DNA from: Rhodocollybia butyracea
Lineage: Eukaryota; Basidiomycota; Agaricomycetes; Agaricales; Omphalotaceae
Length of the DNA: 64,000 nt
NCBI GenBank assembly: GCA_015501585.1
Contig: JADNRY010000060.1
Span: 62,001-126,000, forward strand
Direction: 5' to 3'
The notes under the pieces are model-generated. The model saw only the letters and a list, made by a program, of their open reading frames with translations. It was not told where the DNA came from and made no database searches. This document shows, piece after piece, positions 23,679 to 35,241 of this stretch. How positions within the stretch are numbered: position 1 is the first letter of the stretch; each line of letters begins with the position of its first letter. The translations under genes were made by a program, and so were the position numbers.

Positions 23679-24823
23679 CTAGGGTAGAGACGCCGCTGCT
23701 TTCCTCCCTGCTTCTCTAAATGTCTCCAATGCAGCCCACGCCTTACCACTGGTGATACTCCCTAATGCAAGCAGCGCGCCTTCCTTATAGTCGGCTGCTA
23801 TTCCTGCCACGACCAGGAGCGCAGAGGCGTTCATGCAGACAAAGTCTCGGACAGGTTTTAGCTTCTCCGGAGTGTCGTCGCCGGACGTGAGTAACGTTTT
23901 CAAGGTAGCCGCGTTCTCCTCTGGCTTACCGCCTGCAACAGATGATAACGGGTGCGAGTCCAGCCCAAAGATTTCCGGACTAAGTGTTAATTCGGAGATT
24001 TGCCCATCCTTGAGCTCCCAGGCCCAGGTTGGACCTGCACAGCTAACCTCGTCCATCCGTTCATGTCCACAGACAACTAATGCTCGCTCAACACCTCCGT
24101 CTCGAAGCGACTGGGCAAAAGGGGCACCTAGCTCAGGTTCAGCGATTCCCAACACCATACCTTTTGGACGTGCAGGATTAATCAGAGGTCCTAGGATATT
24201 GAACATGGTTCGAAAAGGAAGAGCTTTCCGATAAGGTGCGATGTATGCTAATGCGGGATGATAATGCGGAGCAAGAATGAATGTGAACGGGACTCGAGGA
24301 ATTGGCATAGGGATCCCAGGCGATGGGGCAACGAAAAGGCAATCTAAAGCTTGAAGAAGATCCGCTGATCCCGAGGAAGAGGTGGATGCTCTACTGCCAT
24401 GCTAAGAACAAAACAAGTTCAAGTCTTCTCCACCGACACGAAGAGCAAAACTTTACTTGCCTTGATGACTCGAGCACCTGCACCTGCAGCTACGATGGCT
24501 GCAGCCGTACTGACATTGAACAGATTATGTCCATCTCCTCCGGTTCCAACAATATCGACTACAAAGTCATTCGCAGTGTCCTGTACGGCAGCTTTGAGAG
24601 ATCTTTCTCTAAGGATTGCCGCTGCAGCTGTCAGCGATTCTGGACGCCTTTCAACACGATGTATATGCAACGCAGTTAAAAACGCGCCGATTTGTTCGGC
24701 GGTAAGGGTATCTGGTGTAAAAATATGGTTCAACGCTGCTTGAAGATCGCTAGAGCTGAAATATTCGGGAGTTTCAACTAGCCTTTTGAGCAGCGGCTTG
24801 AACGAGTCAGATGAATAGCTCAT
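23679..24823 (-). CDS. TRP4: anthranilate phosphoribosyltransferase, tryptophan pathway
   Basis: Two exons, 24461-24823 and 23679-24401, giving 361 aa. It transfers phosphoribose from PRPP to anthranilate, the second dedicated step of tryptophan synthesis. Motifs: N-terminal helical domain with LTAEQIGAFLTALHIH; the PRPP-binding VDIVGTGGDGHNLFNVSTAA; HGSRASTSSSGSADLLQAL; FILAPHYHPA; RTMFNILGPLINPARP; VVCGHERMDEV; and a C-terminal KAWAALETFREAG. The length fits the fungal/bacterial TrpD family. The only intron (24402-24460) is GC-AG, with donor GCAAGT. Head-to-head with the thiolase gene across about 350 bases. Confidence 0.93.
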
Positions 24824-25175
24824 GAAAGATTATTATGAGTTGGGGAAAGGCAAGGAAAGCCGACGCGATGGGAACAAAGTACCGCATATACTTATTCTCA
24901 GAAATATCAAATTTCACTTCCGTCTCATCGAATTCATCATAGTTACAGTACTTCTGTTATTGAACGTCGAATAGTGAGCTGAACTTGAAGCTCAAGCGCT
25001 CAAGGCCATCGCGAATGCCGAATCGGGTTGTTTTTCCTCAATCTTCCACATCCAAAGCGCTTATTGTGCTCGTGACCAGTTTTGCACTTGAATAAATTTA
25101 ACGGTTATCCGGCTTTCTTTTATTCCTTGAGAGATCCTCAATACTAACACGACCAGCCAAGGATTAAAACTAGTA
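24824..25175. promoter_or_regulatory. shared upstream region of TRP4 and the thiolase gene
   Basis: A 352-base gap between two divergent starts, so it presumably holds both promoters. I could not identify a specific element. Confidence 0.4.
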
Positions 25176-27104
25176 ATGCCTGCTAAAGGACGAAGAACAT
25201 TCATCATTGGTGGTGGATGTACGGCTTTCATCAAGGTAACCTCGACCACTCTTTACCTCGAACCTTCAGCTCACAATGTGGCTCACGTAGCCCAGAGCAA
25301 CCAGAACCACAGAGGACGTAAGTAAATCTACTTAAATACATCTCCAGCCTCCAAATTTCTGTGTAGATGGGTCTTGAGGCTGCCACAAAAGCATTGCTCG
25401 ATGCCGGTATGGTATTTCCAAGGATAGATACCGTAAATATAAGCTCACGCCGGCTCCAAAGGTATTACCTATGATACTATTGAGACAGCAGCAGTTGGAT
25501 ACTGCTACGGTGATTCGACTTCTGGACAGCGTGCCCTCTACAACCTCGGCCTCACCGGCATCCCAATCACCAACGTGAACAACAACTGTTCTACTGGTTC
25601 TACTGCTTTATACACCGCGAATAATGCTGTTAAATTTGGCCAAGCCGAAGTTGCTCTTGCTCTAGGTTTCGAACGTATGAAACCGGGAAGTCTGGGAACA
25701 AACTGGCCCGACCGGTTGCCTCCAACAGCTCTCCTCAACCAGAAAATGGAGGAAGTTGAGATTGCTGGCCTAGGTTTAAACCACGGTCCTGGTGCACCTA
25801 GAATGTTTGCGGATGGTGCTCAGGAATATTTCCAAAAGTATGGTGGTAATATAGAGCACCTCGCCAAAATTGGCTAGTCTTTCGTCCGACGTGTTCGTTT
25901 CGTCTTCTTATCATGGTATCGTTTAATTAGCTTCAAAGAACCACAAACATTCGGTGAAAAACCCTTACTCGCAATTCCGGGATGGGTGGAGCGTCGAGCA
26001 AGTGTTGAAGGCTCCCAAGATCACCAACGAGCTCACCAAGTTTATGTGCAGCCCTACTTCTGTAATAATTCCTCGAGTTTTTTCTGTCCCTCATGGCATT
26101 AATCAAATTTAGGATGGAGCTGCCTGCTGCATCGTTGCATCTGAAGATTTTGTTCGCTCTCACAGGCTCGAGAATCAAGCCATAGAAATTGTCGCGCAAG
26201 CGTTGACCACCGACAACCCTTTAGCATTCGAAGCTAACAGTGCTATGGAGATTGTTGGCTACACCATGTCTCAGAACTGTGCTGACCAAGTATTCAGAGA
26301 TGCTGGATTCAAGGAAGGTGAAGGTAGAGACCAAGTAGGTGTAATCGAGCTTCATGATTGTTTCGCTGCAAATGAGGTCTGTTTTATTTTCTTCCATAAG
26401 CAACGCGAATTTATTATTGGTGGTGGATTACTAGTTGATCATGTATCCTGCGCTCCGTTTATGTGGTATCGACGAGGCCCATAAGCTGGTCGAACGCGGT
26501 GACAACACAGTAAGTGAACGTCCTTACAGAAGCCAAATCAATTTTGATAAACCTCACTAGTATGGCGGAAAATATGTTATCAACCCCTCTGGAGGACTCG
26601 AAGCCAAGGGTCATCCCCTGGGCGCTACAGGTCTTGGAATGCACTTCTACATCATGAGTACATTTTGATATTGATTGGGATTTTAAAGTCACACTAACAA
26701 TCTCTTTTCGGCTTTCCAGTGCAACTCCGCAACTGTGCGTAGCTCGAGTTAAATGGCCCGTATATGAAGATTAATGCGCATAAATCTAGGGGCAGGACCA
26801 ATGCAAGCTCCGGGTCTGTTCGACACTGAAGATAAGCGAGGCAAGTACGGTCTGGTTCATAACGTCGGTCTCGGTGGAGCCGTCGTTGTATCGCTTTTAC
26901 GACGACCCGAGTTTTACAAAGAAGGTGGCAAAGATGGCCGTGACAGGTAAGCTTTCAGAAGTTCTTTCTGTGCCCGTTTAAGAAATTATTAGGCTCGGAT
27001 ATAACCACGCCCACGAGTGTCGTCCAATCACGACCGGCGACGTCGACAAAGTCAAGTCGAAGGATCAGACATCGCCTTATCTCTTCCAGCATGCCAAACT
27101 CTGA
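25176..27104 (+). CDS. peroxisomal SCP2/SCPx-type thiolase
   Basis: Multi-exon gene starting [20 protein letters not shown]. The thiolase fold is clear: the active-site region [19 protein letters not shown] with the nucleophilic Cys, [12 protein letters not shown] with the catalytic His, [20 protein letters not shown] with the second His/Cys-type loop, and [18 protein letters not shown] near the end. The pattern is that of the sterol carrier protein 2 thiolase branch (degradative 3-ketoacyl-CoA thiolase), here without an SCP2 sterol-binding domain. The last residues are AKL, a canonical PTS1, so the enzyme should be imported into peroxisomes and act in beta-oxidation. The last stop is at 27102-27104. 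Confidence 0.85.
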
Positions 27105-27467
27105 ACTTGGACCTACACAATTGTTTTATTTGTCAAGTTGTAAGCTATGTACATACTTGCTGTATCTGTGGAAATGTATATCAGTTGAAATCTTACCTTA
27201 CTGCATGTTCGGTCCGTGAACGCGCGTTTCACGGATACAGCGTCGGTCGCGAAGAGAATGATACGAATAAATTATAAAATCACATTGAGGGTAAGTATTA
27301 TAAATACATAATAATAGTACACGGTTTATTTGTTGGAGGGAGAGAAAGATCTAGAGCGGGACAGGTATTTGCGTGGGTTTTCGTGGAGCAGGTGGAGGTG
27401 GTAGTGGTGGTAGTGGTAACCGACGTGGTCCCACTTAGTGTCGGAAGTGTGAACATTTGTCTCACGA
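27105..27467. other. intergenic between convergent genes
   Basis: About 360 bases, with a GGT/GGA-rich stretch (27385-27420). It probably holds the 3' UTRs of the thiolase and of the small gene on the opposite strand. Confidence 0.4.
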
Positions 27468-27890
27468 TCAGTCATCTTTCGCCCTGGAAAAGGCATACGC
27501 AATGCGTTCTCTGTAGTGGATAGATGTTAGCAACAAATGTGACTTTGAGCCAATAACATACAACGCAGCTCTTTCTTGTAAGACATCAGGTATGTTTTCA
27601 TTTCCATGGGGATTAAAGTCTAAAAGACATGAGATGAAAATGAAGATGACTAGCAGGAACCAAGCGTACAATCAAAACTTGGTTGAGCAACAGATGCTAC
27701 ACGGCGGGCAGGCGTGATAGGATTATGTTCTGGTATGGCCTGCAAATGTATCCTGGCCTTGCACGAATCTGGAGCTACAACTGGGATAGCAGCAGTGGAG
27801 TTGGCCTGCGAAAATACAGCGGAGAAGATCAATTAAACGACACCAGGAACAGCACGAATCAAGACTCACGACCATAGCAGAGGCAGACAT
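27468..27890 (-). CDS. small unrecognised protein, four exons
   Basis: Proposed exons, 5' to 3' on the minus strand: 27870-27890, 27670-27805, 27562-27619 and 27468-27510. They sum to 258 bases, exactly 86 codons including stop (85 aa). All three introns are GT-AG and 50-64 nt, the usual size here, and the joins are in frame. The product begins MSASAMVANSTAAIPVVAPD and ends LERIAYAFSRAKDD; it has no membrane segment or known motif. The consistent splicing is the main support; I know no family for it. The separate ORF beginning MIFSAVFSQ in this stretch is just exon 2 read through into intron sequence. Confidence 0.5.
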
Positions 27891-28413
27891 GGTAGCGATG
27901 ACAGATGGAATATTTTGAGATTGGTACTTTCTCGTGTATCATTTAAGTCAATAAATACTGTCTCACCGGGACGGGTAGGCGTCTTTGTCTGTAACTTATA
28001 TTCCTTCTGCGAAACTGACCTCATTGATGACGGAAGAAAAATAATTGGTGGCCCCATGCCAACCACATATATATAGACTCGGAATACCAAAAAGGGTCAA
28101 GAGTCGGACTCGGGACTCAAAAGTGGAGGTACCGTCATTCAGGAGAGAGAGGAACCGACGATCGTCGATCAGGGCACAAGAATACGGATCAATTTGAACT
28201 CGAAGAATTTATTGATGAGTATGATTGCTAACTGCGAGCATTACGCATTGCCCTTTTTCTTGCCCTTTTGCTTGACTTCTAAAGAGTGCAGACCACATGT
28301 CTCTATCATGAGCGCTATATGCATTTAGCGATGTGGGGGCCAGGGTTAGGCTGGGGGAGTCAATGTATCTTCCTGGAATCCTCTAAAATTCCTCTCAATT
28401 CACATACTTAATA
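27891..28413. other. intergenic, no gene seen
   Basis: About 520 bases; an ORF on the minus strand (27866-28090) starts inside intron sequence and has no motif. Nothing else is supported. Confidence 0.35.
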
Positions 28414-28563
28414 CTACTCCTTTTCAGAGAGCGTTGGTTCAGGCATTTCGTCAGAGCCGTCTGGAAAGAAAGTACACTTAGTGTTGGTATCATCGAGGAG
28501 GTACCCAGAGGCTAGATAGAGAGCAACACTGCACAACAACACCATCAATATGAAGATTGGCAT
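28414..28563 (-). CDS. possible 49-aa single-pass small protein
   Basis: ATG-to-TAG ORF. A hydrophobic N-terminal stretch, MPIFILMVLLCSVALYLASG, is followed by a polar acidic tail ending PEPTLSEKE. It could be a signal-anchored micropeptide or chance. Too short to judge by composition and no relative is known to me. Confidence 0.25.
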   Translation of the reverse strand: MPIFILMVLLCSVALYLASGYLLDDTNTKCTFFPDGSDEMPEPTLSEKE

Positions 28564-30055
28564 TGTAATACTAGTCTCGCCTACTTACTAGGCAGGCTTA
28601 TTATACACTGACGATTCATATGGAGGTATATATACAGTATGTTGTAGTACGACTAACCGTTACCTGGCTGTACGGTCACTGTATCTCGTTCTAATTTTCT
28701 CTCTTGGCCGTTTAGAATACTCATCAGAAGAGATCTGTGCCAAATATTATAATTCATCAACGTTACTGCGGATTCCACTGCTCTCCCGAGTCGATACCAC
28801 AGCCGGGTCAGAAGTCTGTATCCATATCACCAACCAACATCATGATTGCCTTATTTCCCCGACAAATGGGCATTCGATTGGAGTAGGACGGATATAGGGT
28901 TGGGGGCCGAAAAAATTATCAAAATTGAGGAAAGCCGCGAGTGCAAGCCCTAGATATATGCTATCTGCGAGTGAGTTCTCATCCTCATAAGTAGCTCTGA
29001 TGCAGAAGGATCGAAGGAGTAGCCAAGCCAATCTGATCTAGAAATGTTTCCAGAAAATACCAAGAACAGGAGTTTGATAAGTGCGATTTGTTCCCAGGTT
29101 GGTATACCGCATTATTGTATTATGTGAAAGTAGTTGAGACTCCGTATAACTTCTAGAACCAATACTTACGGTCGGATATGCTCGTCCATGTGAACCTGTA
29201 AATCCCTTCTGTTCCTGCGTATGACGCAGCCTGAATCCTAAAGATAGTTTAATGTGAATGCAAACGAGAACTTGGTCGGCACCTTAGGGCCTTGAGCCTT
29301 CCCATTGTCTGCCTATGGCATGGAGCATATCGCCCTTCAGCAACAGAACTTGATGCATTCAAGGAACAGCACTGTGTTGTGTACTGAGTTGAAACGATAA
29401 ATTGATACATGGCACTATTTTCACTCAGAGTCAAGAATAACTTCCCGGTTTCAGTTGCATGTGGTCTGCTGCAGGTATTATTAACTTGAAAGCTAGGCTA
29501 AGCAGTGTAAAAAAATACCTAAACATACCCACTGAGAATGGAATGACCTTTTTTTCTACTAAGTACATCATAAGTCCGGAGTTAGAGGAAATCGACCACA
29601 TAGCGGAGCGCCGCCAAAGTCCTGGTCCCGAGCGAAATAAGGAGTCGAAGTGCTTTCCTATTTTGGAGCTAAAGGCACCTTGCTCGCTACCATCCACAAT
29701 CGTGCTTAATTAAGGAGAAGAATAGGGCATGATATACAAGTACTTACGGTACTCGATCCAATGGGGAAATATTGCCATTGGACATATGATACTTACCAGA
29801 AGCAACACCCGTGTTGAGAGTAGTTGGCTGGGCAGCAGTATCCTGACCTCGTCTGGGCTTTCAAGATATACACAGCGACGGTAGTAGCGTGATACTATCA
29901 TATACAAAAGAGGTACGCTCCACTACTAAAATTAGACAAAAAATTACCAGGTGCCTTCACGGTACTTGATATGACATATCAAGCCGAAAGAATGATAAAA
30001 ACCGGTTTGTTGATGAGTTCTCATTCTTGCCCTCTTCCACGGACAATTTTCCGCC
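28564..30055. other. intergenic or decayed sequence
   Basis: About 1.5 kb with several medium ORFs on the minus strand (28840-29031, 29249-29434, 29431-29697, 29710-29907). I could not chain them by plausible splice sites and recognised no motifs. It may be a decayed gene; the last few hundred bases presumably include the promoter of the repeat-peptide gene. Confidence 0.35.
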
Positions 30056-30474
30056 ATGCGCATAAACTTTCCATTTGCTGCTATGATCATGTTTTCGATG
30101 GCTGTTTACTCGCAAGCAGCCCCGATCGTGGTACGTTCGTAATACTCATACGAGTTGAACCTATTCTTACAACTGAGTATAAATAGATCAACGTACTAGA
30201 ACGTGCGGGTACGGGAGAGAGCAGTGGAGCAGATTGGCGACGAGCAGGAACTGGGGAAAGTAGCGGAGCAGACTGGCGACGAGCAGGAACAGGAGAAAGT
30301 AGCGGAGCAGATTGGCGACGAGCAGGAACTGGTGAAAGTAGCGGAGCAGACTGGCGACGAGCAGGAACCGGAGAAAGTAGTGGAGCAGACTGGCGACGAG
30401 CGGGGACTGGAGAAAGCAGCGGCGCAGACTGGCGACGGGCGGGAACTGGAGAGAGCAGCGGAGCAGACTGGTGA
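30056..30474 (+). CDS. secreted precursor with seven identical peptides separated by Arg-Arg (KEP-like)
   Basis: Two exons, 30056-30130 and 30187-30474, intron 30131-30186 (56 nt, GTACGT...AATAG), giving 120 aa. A signal peptide, MRINFPFAAMIMFSMAVYSQ, with likely cleavage before AAP or AP, is followed by a short leader ending NVLER. Then come seven copies of AGTGESSGADW. The first six are each followed by RR; the seventh ends directly in the stop. RR is a classic Kex2 site, and trimming of RR by a Kex1-type carboxypeptidase would give the same 11-mer from every copy, including the last. The copies differ only at synonymous positions. This is the architecture of fungal Kex2-processed repeat proteins, which include alpha-type pheromone and some cyclic-peptide precursors. 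No tailoring enzyme (for example a UstYa-type protein) is visible nearby. The peptide's role is unknown. Confidence 0.85.
30205..30471 (+). repeat. 39-bp coding minisatellite, 6.8 units
   Basis: Seven tandem units with period 39 (13 codons), the last lacking the two Arg codons. Units vary at third positions (Thr as ACG/ACT/ACA/ACC; Asp as GAT/GAC; Gly as GGT/GGA/GGG), but the encoded 11-mer never changes. Confidence 0.93.
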
Positions 30475-31388
30475 TCTTCACTTGGTGGTTACAAGCGCTC
30501 ACGTTGCGAACACTCCTATGTCCTCGCTCATCGCTCACACTCACATTCATACTCACATTCATACTCCCGTTGTGCCCCTCAGGGTTGTCACATCCACGTC
30601 TCTCATGCTCTGTTCCCACCCAGTTCCTACCTGTTCCCGCTCCCCTTTCCGTTCACTCCGCTTTCGTTATCGCTATGCACGGAAACACTTGTCAATCCTT
30701 CTCGCTTGGAATTCTTCCACGAGTTCATAATACAGACTCGTCAACAGCCGGCTGAATGTATTAGTGTTCGCCGCAAGGAGGTGATTGTGTTCAAAAATTT
30801 AAATACGTACTTATACTTGATTTATGTTTTGCTTGTACTCCGAGTCCCCAGTGTAGCATTTAAATCTTTTGTTTTGATGTTTATGTTTTTTGTGCTCGGG
30901 GTTTTAGTCATTCATGAACGCGAAGCTCACAGCCTTTCAGTTTTCAGTTATTCTAATTTCCTCGGCTTAGTAGGAACAATCCGTGTTGTTTTGTTGGCTT
31001 TCGGGCTTTCTTCTTTTCTGGAGGCTATTCTGACACAGCTCAGCAATTGCGGGTTGTTGTAAGTAAGCGTTTACCAGGCAACACGACAGGGTTTTCTTTC
31101 TGGTACGACGTGGCCTCTAGTATCGGACAATGACAGTGAGGCATGTCCGAAGGTGTGCGTTCCATTTCGCATTATCGCTCCAATTGAAGCATTTTACATG
31201 CTCGCTGTAGAAAGACATCGGCCGAAGTTCAATGACAAGCCAGATGAAAGATAGGCGGTTCGCTGATTCTAGAATTATGCAAGGACGCTAAAATTACACT
31301 GTTGTAGGATAGATAGTCGTATATTATTGATCTTTGAAAATGTTATGAGCATATGACGCGCGCAACTGTACATTGAACCAGCTTTACA
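30475..31388. other. 3' region of the repeat-peptide gene, no further gene supported
   Basis: Contains a short CATTCATACTCA direct repeat near 30540-30565 and a T-rich ORF (30706-31062, 118 codons, hydrophobic) without known motifs that I do not trust. Probably UTR and intergenic sequence. Confidence 0.35.
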
Positions 31389-31968
31389 TTACCGTAGCCC
31401 CAGGGTCTCCATAGCCTTGTTTAGCATGGAATTCTGTTGAGCCTGCGTTGTGGCTAAATCCGATTTCTGGTTTAACCTCCCAGACTTTTTGAGTTCAAGC
31501 TGTTTTGCGGCATTGGTTCGTAGTAATTGGAAATAATGCTCAGATGTTAAACCGCCAATAGCTTTGAATCTCCCGTAAGAAGCGTGTTCTTCAGATTTTG
31601 TAAGTCGAACAGCAGTGTGGACGTATGGTTTTAACTGTGACCCGAAGTTTAGATTTGGGAAACAGTGTAAGCACACAGAACACACCGGAGATGATTGGAT
31701 GTCCTCTATGGGAGGAGCCACAAAGACTCGGACCTTTTCGTCCAACAAGCGATACTTTGCTTTTCCTCTCACAACATGTTTACCAGGAGCACCAGTACGA
31801 TGACCACCGGGAAGGAATGCTTGGCGAGTACCTGCGAAATAAAAGTTGAAAATCCGAGGACCCGCATGATGATTTAGTGGAGAGACCTTTGTAGTAGTCT
31901 TTGTTCCCTCGTTTTGTTGTAAGTGGTCGTCTCGAAGCTTTGGACAGTCGCGCAACGGTTGGAAACAT
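31389..31968 (-). CDS. mitochondrial large-subunit ribosomal protein mL41
   Basis: Exons 31887-31968, 31686-31831 and 31389-31634, all introns GT-AG, giving 157 aa in frame. Starts MFPTVARLSKASRRPLTTKR, a basic Arg/Ser-rich mitochondrial presequence. Then follow RGNKDYYKGTRQAFLPGGHR, the conserved HRTGAPGKHVVRGKAKYRLL, DEKVRVFVAPPIEDIQSSP joined by splicing to LKPYVHT, and GRFKAIGGLTSEHYF. These match mL41 (MRPL41/yeast MRPL27 family), a component of the mitoribosome 60S-equivalent. The basic, Gln-rich C-terminal extension looks variable. Divergent from the F-box-like gene, with about 60 bases between the starts. Confidence 0.82.
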
Positions 31969-32029
31969 GTTAAGGTGAAAATTAAAGTGGCTGGGCCACG
32001 TGGGATTTATCAAAATTAAGCGCCGATGC

Positions 32030-33902
32030 ATGTTTGCTCTTCTTCCTCCCGAGTTACTGCGAAGAATTGGAAACAAAGTACCTCTACCCCCCATCATACT
32101 TGGTCATAACTAAATGACTGTGGCTTAGACCGCTAGGCTTGAAGACCGGAAAAGCCTTCGTTTAACTTGCTCTTTGTTTGGAGAAGCATTTCAACCTCAT
32201 GTGTTGGCTGAGGTCACTCTCAACATTCATGGATCAAATCTAGCGCTAGGACTTTGTCTGCTGGAAACACTTGCCAGTCGCGAGAAGGACTTCAAACAAC
32301 TTCCAAGTTCAGACATCTCGAAGCACATTCGGACTCTATACATTGATGCTCTTTCGCCCTCGTTTTCTCCTGAGTCCGATGCGGATTTTGAGCGGAAGAA
32401 GGGCCGATGTCAGTATACACATGAGATTGAACAGCAAAGAAGATCTTGGGTAAAGATTGAGGATCGTACAAGCTCGGTCTCTGATGCTGAGAAGATCTTA
32501 AAGTCACTGTTACAGCCTGCATTAACATCGCTTCGCTGTGTGGACACAATTCGGTGGGAAAAGTCTACGATTATACACCCCCAGGCCGATGATAAGAGCC
32601 ACCAGATGGCGCCGGCATCGGAAAGACTCTGAATGGGTTCTAAAGACAGTGATGAACTCGATATCAACGTCTAGCCTTTGCTCAAACATCAGAGAGTTTA
32701 CATTGTGGTACACTCCCTCGGACATGAACACGGAAAGCCCCATTCCCTTACCTGATATGTGTCAGGTCCAAACTCTGTTTGTTCACGGAGAAGTGTCCAA
32801 TACAATGTCCATTCTAGCTCTCATGGACCATACTATAATATCGACCGCCTCTCTGACGACCGTAGGTCTCTTCTGTGCTGGATATGACTACTCATACCCA
32901 GCACTAAGAAGGACTATACCTCCGAACATTTGTAACCTTGGCTTGGACAGGTTCTCATTTGCTATTCCTCAGGTCGTACACAATAAATTGTTATCCCTAG
33001 AGATTGGGGATGTGTGTATTGGTGATGGTATTGACGATTTATGGTTGGCCCTCTCCCTCGACCAAATTCATCTTCGCACGCTTGTTGTATCCCATCTTTA
33101 TACAACTATCGATGGATTGCTTGATTACCTTCAATCTTATTCTGGACTGGAAGTACTTTCAATCAGAGGTTCTTCGTATATTACTCCGAAATATGACGAT
33201 GACGCAAAACGGTTCTACAGCGATATTCTTCCTATGCATGAGCAGACGCTGGTGAAGCTCGAGGTGAAGCCGGTATTCGAGAGTCGATGGTGTTTTTCTC
33301 CGTATAACGTGAAGGCATTTCAAACATGTAGGAGACTCAGAAGCCTTTGGATTAAAGTGGACCATAAAGGGCTAGAACCCGATGCCAAACAGGACGCCAA
33401 ACTTAAAACCCAAACTGGACCTTGTTCAGCAGCGGATCTTCCTGTAGCTTATCAAGACCAGAATAGCATGCATTATATGAACTCTGTGGTGAGCATCTTT
33501 CACCTTGAAACCAATAAACTATAATTGATCTGTTTGTGGTAGCACCTTCTCCTTGACATGATATCATCTAGCCTTCCCGAGCTCGAAAAGCTTACTATTG
33601 AGCCTGCGCGCAGTCGATTACTCGCACACGACCATGCTGATTTTATGTTTGGTGTTGCCCATATCTTTGGAGTACGACGACGCATTCTCGCATCATTCAA
33701 GAGCTTTCATGTACGACATACAACTCTAACCAACCACAGCGATGTTCTCAAGTGGGTCAAGGTGTATATCGGCGAGGACAGATTACTTTTGAGTGTGGAT
33801 CGAAAGGCAGAGGAAGCAAAGGAGATATCTGCGCGAATGCCGCACCGTATTCCAATCTTGTCGAATGTGTCTGGGGCCCTGCGAAAACTTTTTAGAGCCT
33901 AA
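32030..33902 (+). CDS. F-box/LRR-like protein of agaricomycete type
   Basis: Exons 32030-32077, 32129-32553, 32585-33488 and 33543-33902 give 578 codons in frame, but the second intron would be only 31 nt, so a frame break at about 32555 is an alternative. Starts MFALLPPELLRRIGNK, the usual opening of an F-box, then EDRKSLRLTCSLFGEAFQPH, the conserved F-box end, and repeated Leu-rich stretches such as LTTVGLFCAGY, LLSLEIGDVC, LRTLVVSHLY and LEVLSIRG that suggest leucine-rich repeats. Such proteins usually recruit substrates to SCF ubiquitin ligases or are diverged paralogues in expanded families. Substrate unknown. Confidence 0.62.
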
Positions 33903-34109
33903 TACATACCGAGAACTCTATGCTTGTGTGTCAAATTTTTTCGAATTCTTCAACATCATGAGTATATAGCTTAAATACAGCAAGCAAGCAATGGAAAGAA
34001 GGGTATATGAGCACGAAAATCAATTCCGCCACACAGTGTATCGTGTCGGTTCGTCAAAAAACAATACTGTTCGTAATCATAGTCATCGCAACCGCAAGAC
34101 CGCGGATGC

Positions 34110-35241
34110 TTATTCTGGTTCCCAGTCTTCGTAGTTGCAGCACACAATGAATTTCATTTGCCACCACCACCACTAAAAAGGAAAACGGATAAACATAAAC
34201 AAACGTAAGAGCAGAGACTTACATCAGGGTTCAACAACCTCCCAGGCCATTTTCCATAAATGACATCAACTTCTCGATTTAACCTTGTTCGATACTCGCG
34301 CTCCGTATCGATAACTGGGGGTTCCTCGTCGTCTCTAAACGATGCCGCTGCAGGCGACTTTTTTAGTTGCTGGCTCCGATGGTCCAATAGTGGTGTACGC
34401 TCGTGCACTCTCCTTGGGTTACTCGGATCTTGGTTTGATACTGGGCGAGAAGAGTTCGGGCTAACTCTGGTAGAATCCCCATACATTAAGAGATACCGCC
34501 TTCTCGCTTCTTGGCCGCGAGACTCTCTATCTACATGGAGTTTTTTTCGCTTTTTCTCTCTGCTGTGACACGAACAGGCGAACGCGCTGGCCCAGGGGGC
34601 CCCATTTTGATACCGTCGACTCATCCTCTCGGAAGCGAATGGGGACAGAAATCGAAGATGATGGGGAGCTGGAAGGAGAACTGACCGCTGTAGCTCCTTC
34701 AGCTTCTGGGGAATCTGGGCTATACGCATGAACCGGAGAGCCCAAATCAGAATTTAGTTCGGAATTGCGGCGTTTGCGACGAACTCCAGATGCAATCCTC
34801 ACTCGAGGGCGAAAGCGAATCGATCGATTGGTGTGTATTATAGGAATGGTAGGTGTTGAAGACGATGATTCAGCACTGGTAAGAGTTTCCGGGAAAGCCG
34901 TCGAATTAGGCCCAGGCTGGGAAGCATCGAGTTCACCAAGAGTATATCCCTGAAGTTCTTCTCGCGGAGACGTATCACTCGGTGTATGGGTCAGGTCAAT
35001 AACGGTGGGTGTTATCGCTATCGATTCTGGCCTGTGAGAGTGGAATTCCTCCAACTCTTTTACTGTAAGCGAGAATAAGCATCAGGTGCATGCAAATAGA
35101 TAAGAAATATCACGCACAACGAGAATGTTCGCTGTCTTGAGCATGGCCGGAATGATAATCCACCGTAGGTTCCATGCAACTTGACTCTGTATTGTTCTCA
35201 GTATCAAACACACCATTTTCATTGTTGGATTTCGAGTGCAT
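34110..35241 (-). CDS. unrecognised basidiomycete protein with C-terminal tryptophan cluster
   Basis: Exons 35118-35241, 34535-35062, 34223-34440 and 34110-34172; the sum, 933 bases, is 310 codons plus stop and all joins are in frame. The N-terminal two thirds are Ser/Thr/Pro-rich and probably disordered, with a basic block GVRRKRRNSE. The C-terminal part is conserved-looking: HERTPLLDHRSQQ, then REVDVIYGKWPGRLLNPD joined to WWWWQMKFIVCCNYEDWEPE. I recall this Lys-Trp-Pro...Trp-Trp-Trp-Trp end from agaricomycete hypothetical proteins but know no function. Confidence 0.6.

Noticed and set aside
29249..29907. Membrane-protein-like gene on the minus strand from three ORFs
   Set aside because: Hydrophobic stretches exist, but the ORFs could not be joined by plausible introns and match no family I know.
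30188..30730. Open frames across the 39-bp repeat on both strands: plus 30203-30730 (EQTGDEQE-type repeat) and minus 30188-30619 (Leu/Phe-rich repeat)
   Set aside because: Any 39-bp repeat without stops is open in several frames. The plus frame starts with GTG and has no signal peptide, and in both frames the units differ in amino acids, whereas the third frame joins by a canonical intron to a signal peptide and keeps its peptide invariant.
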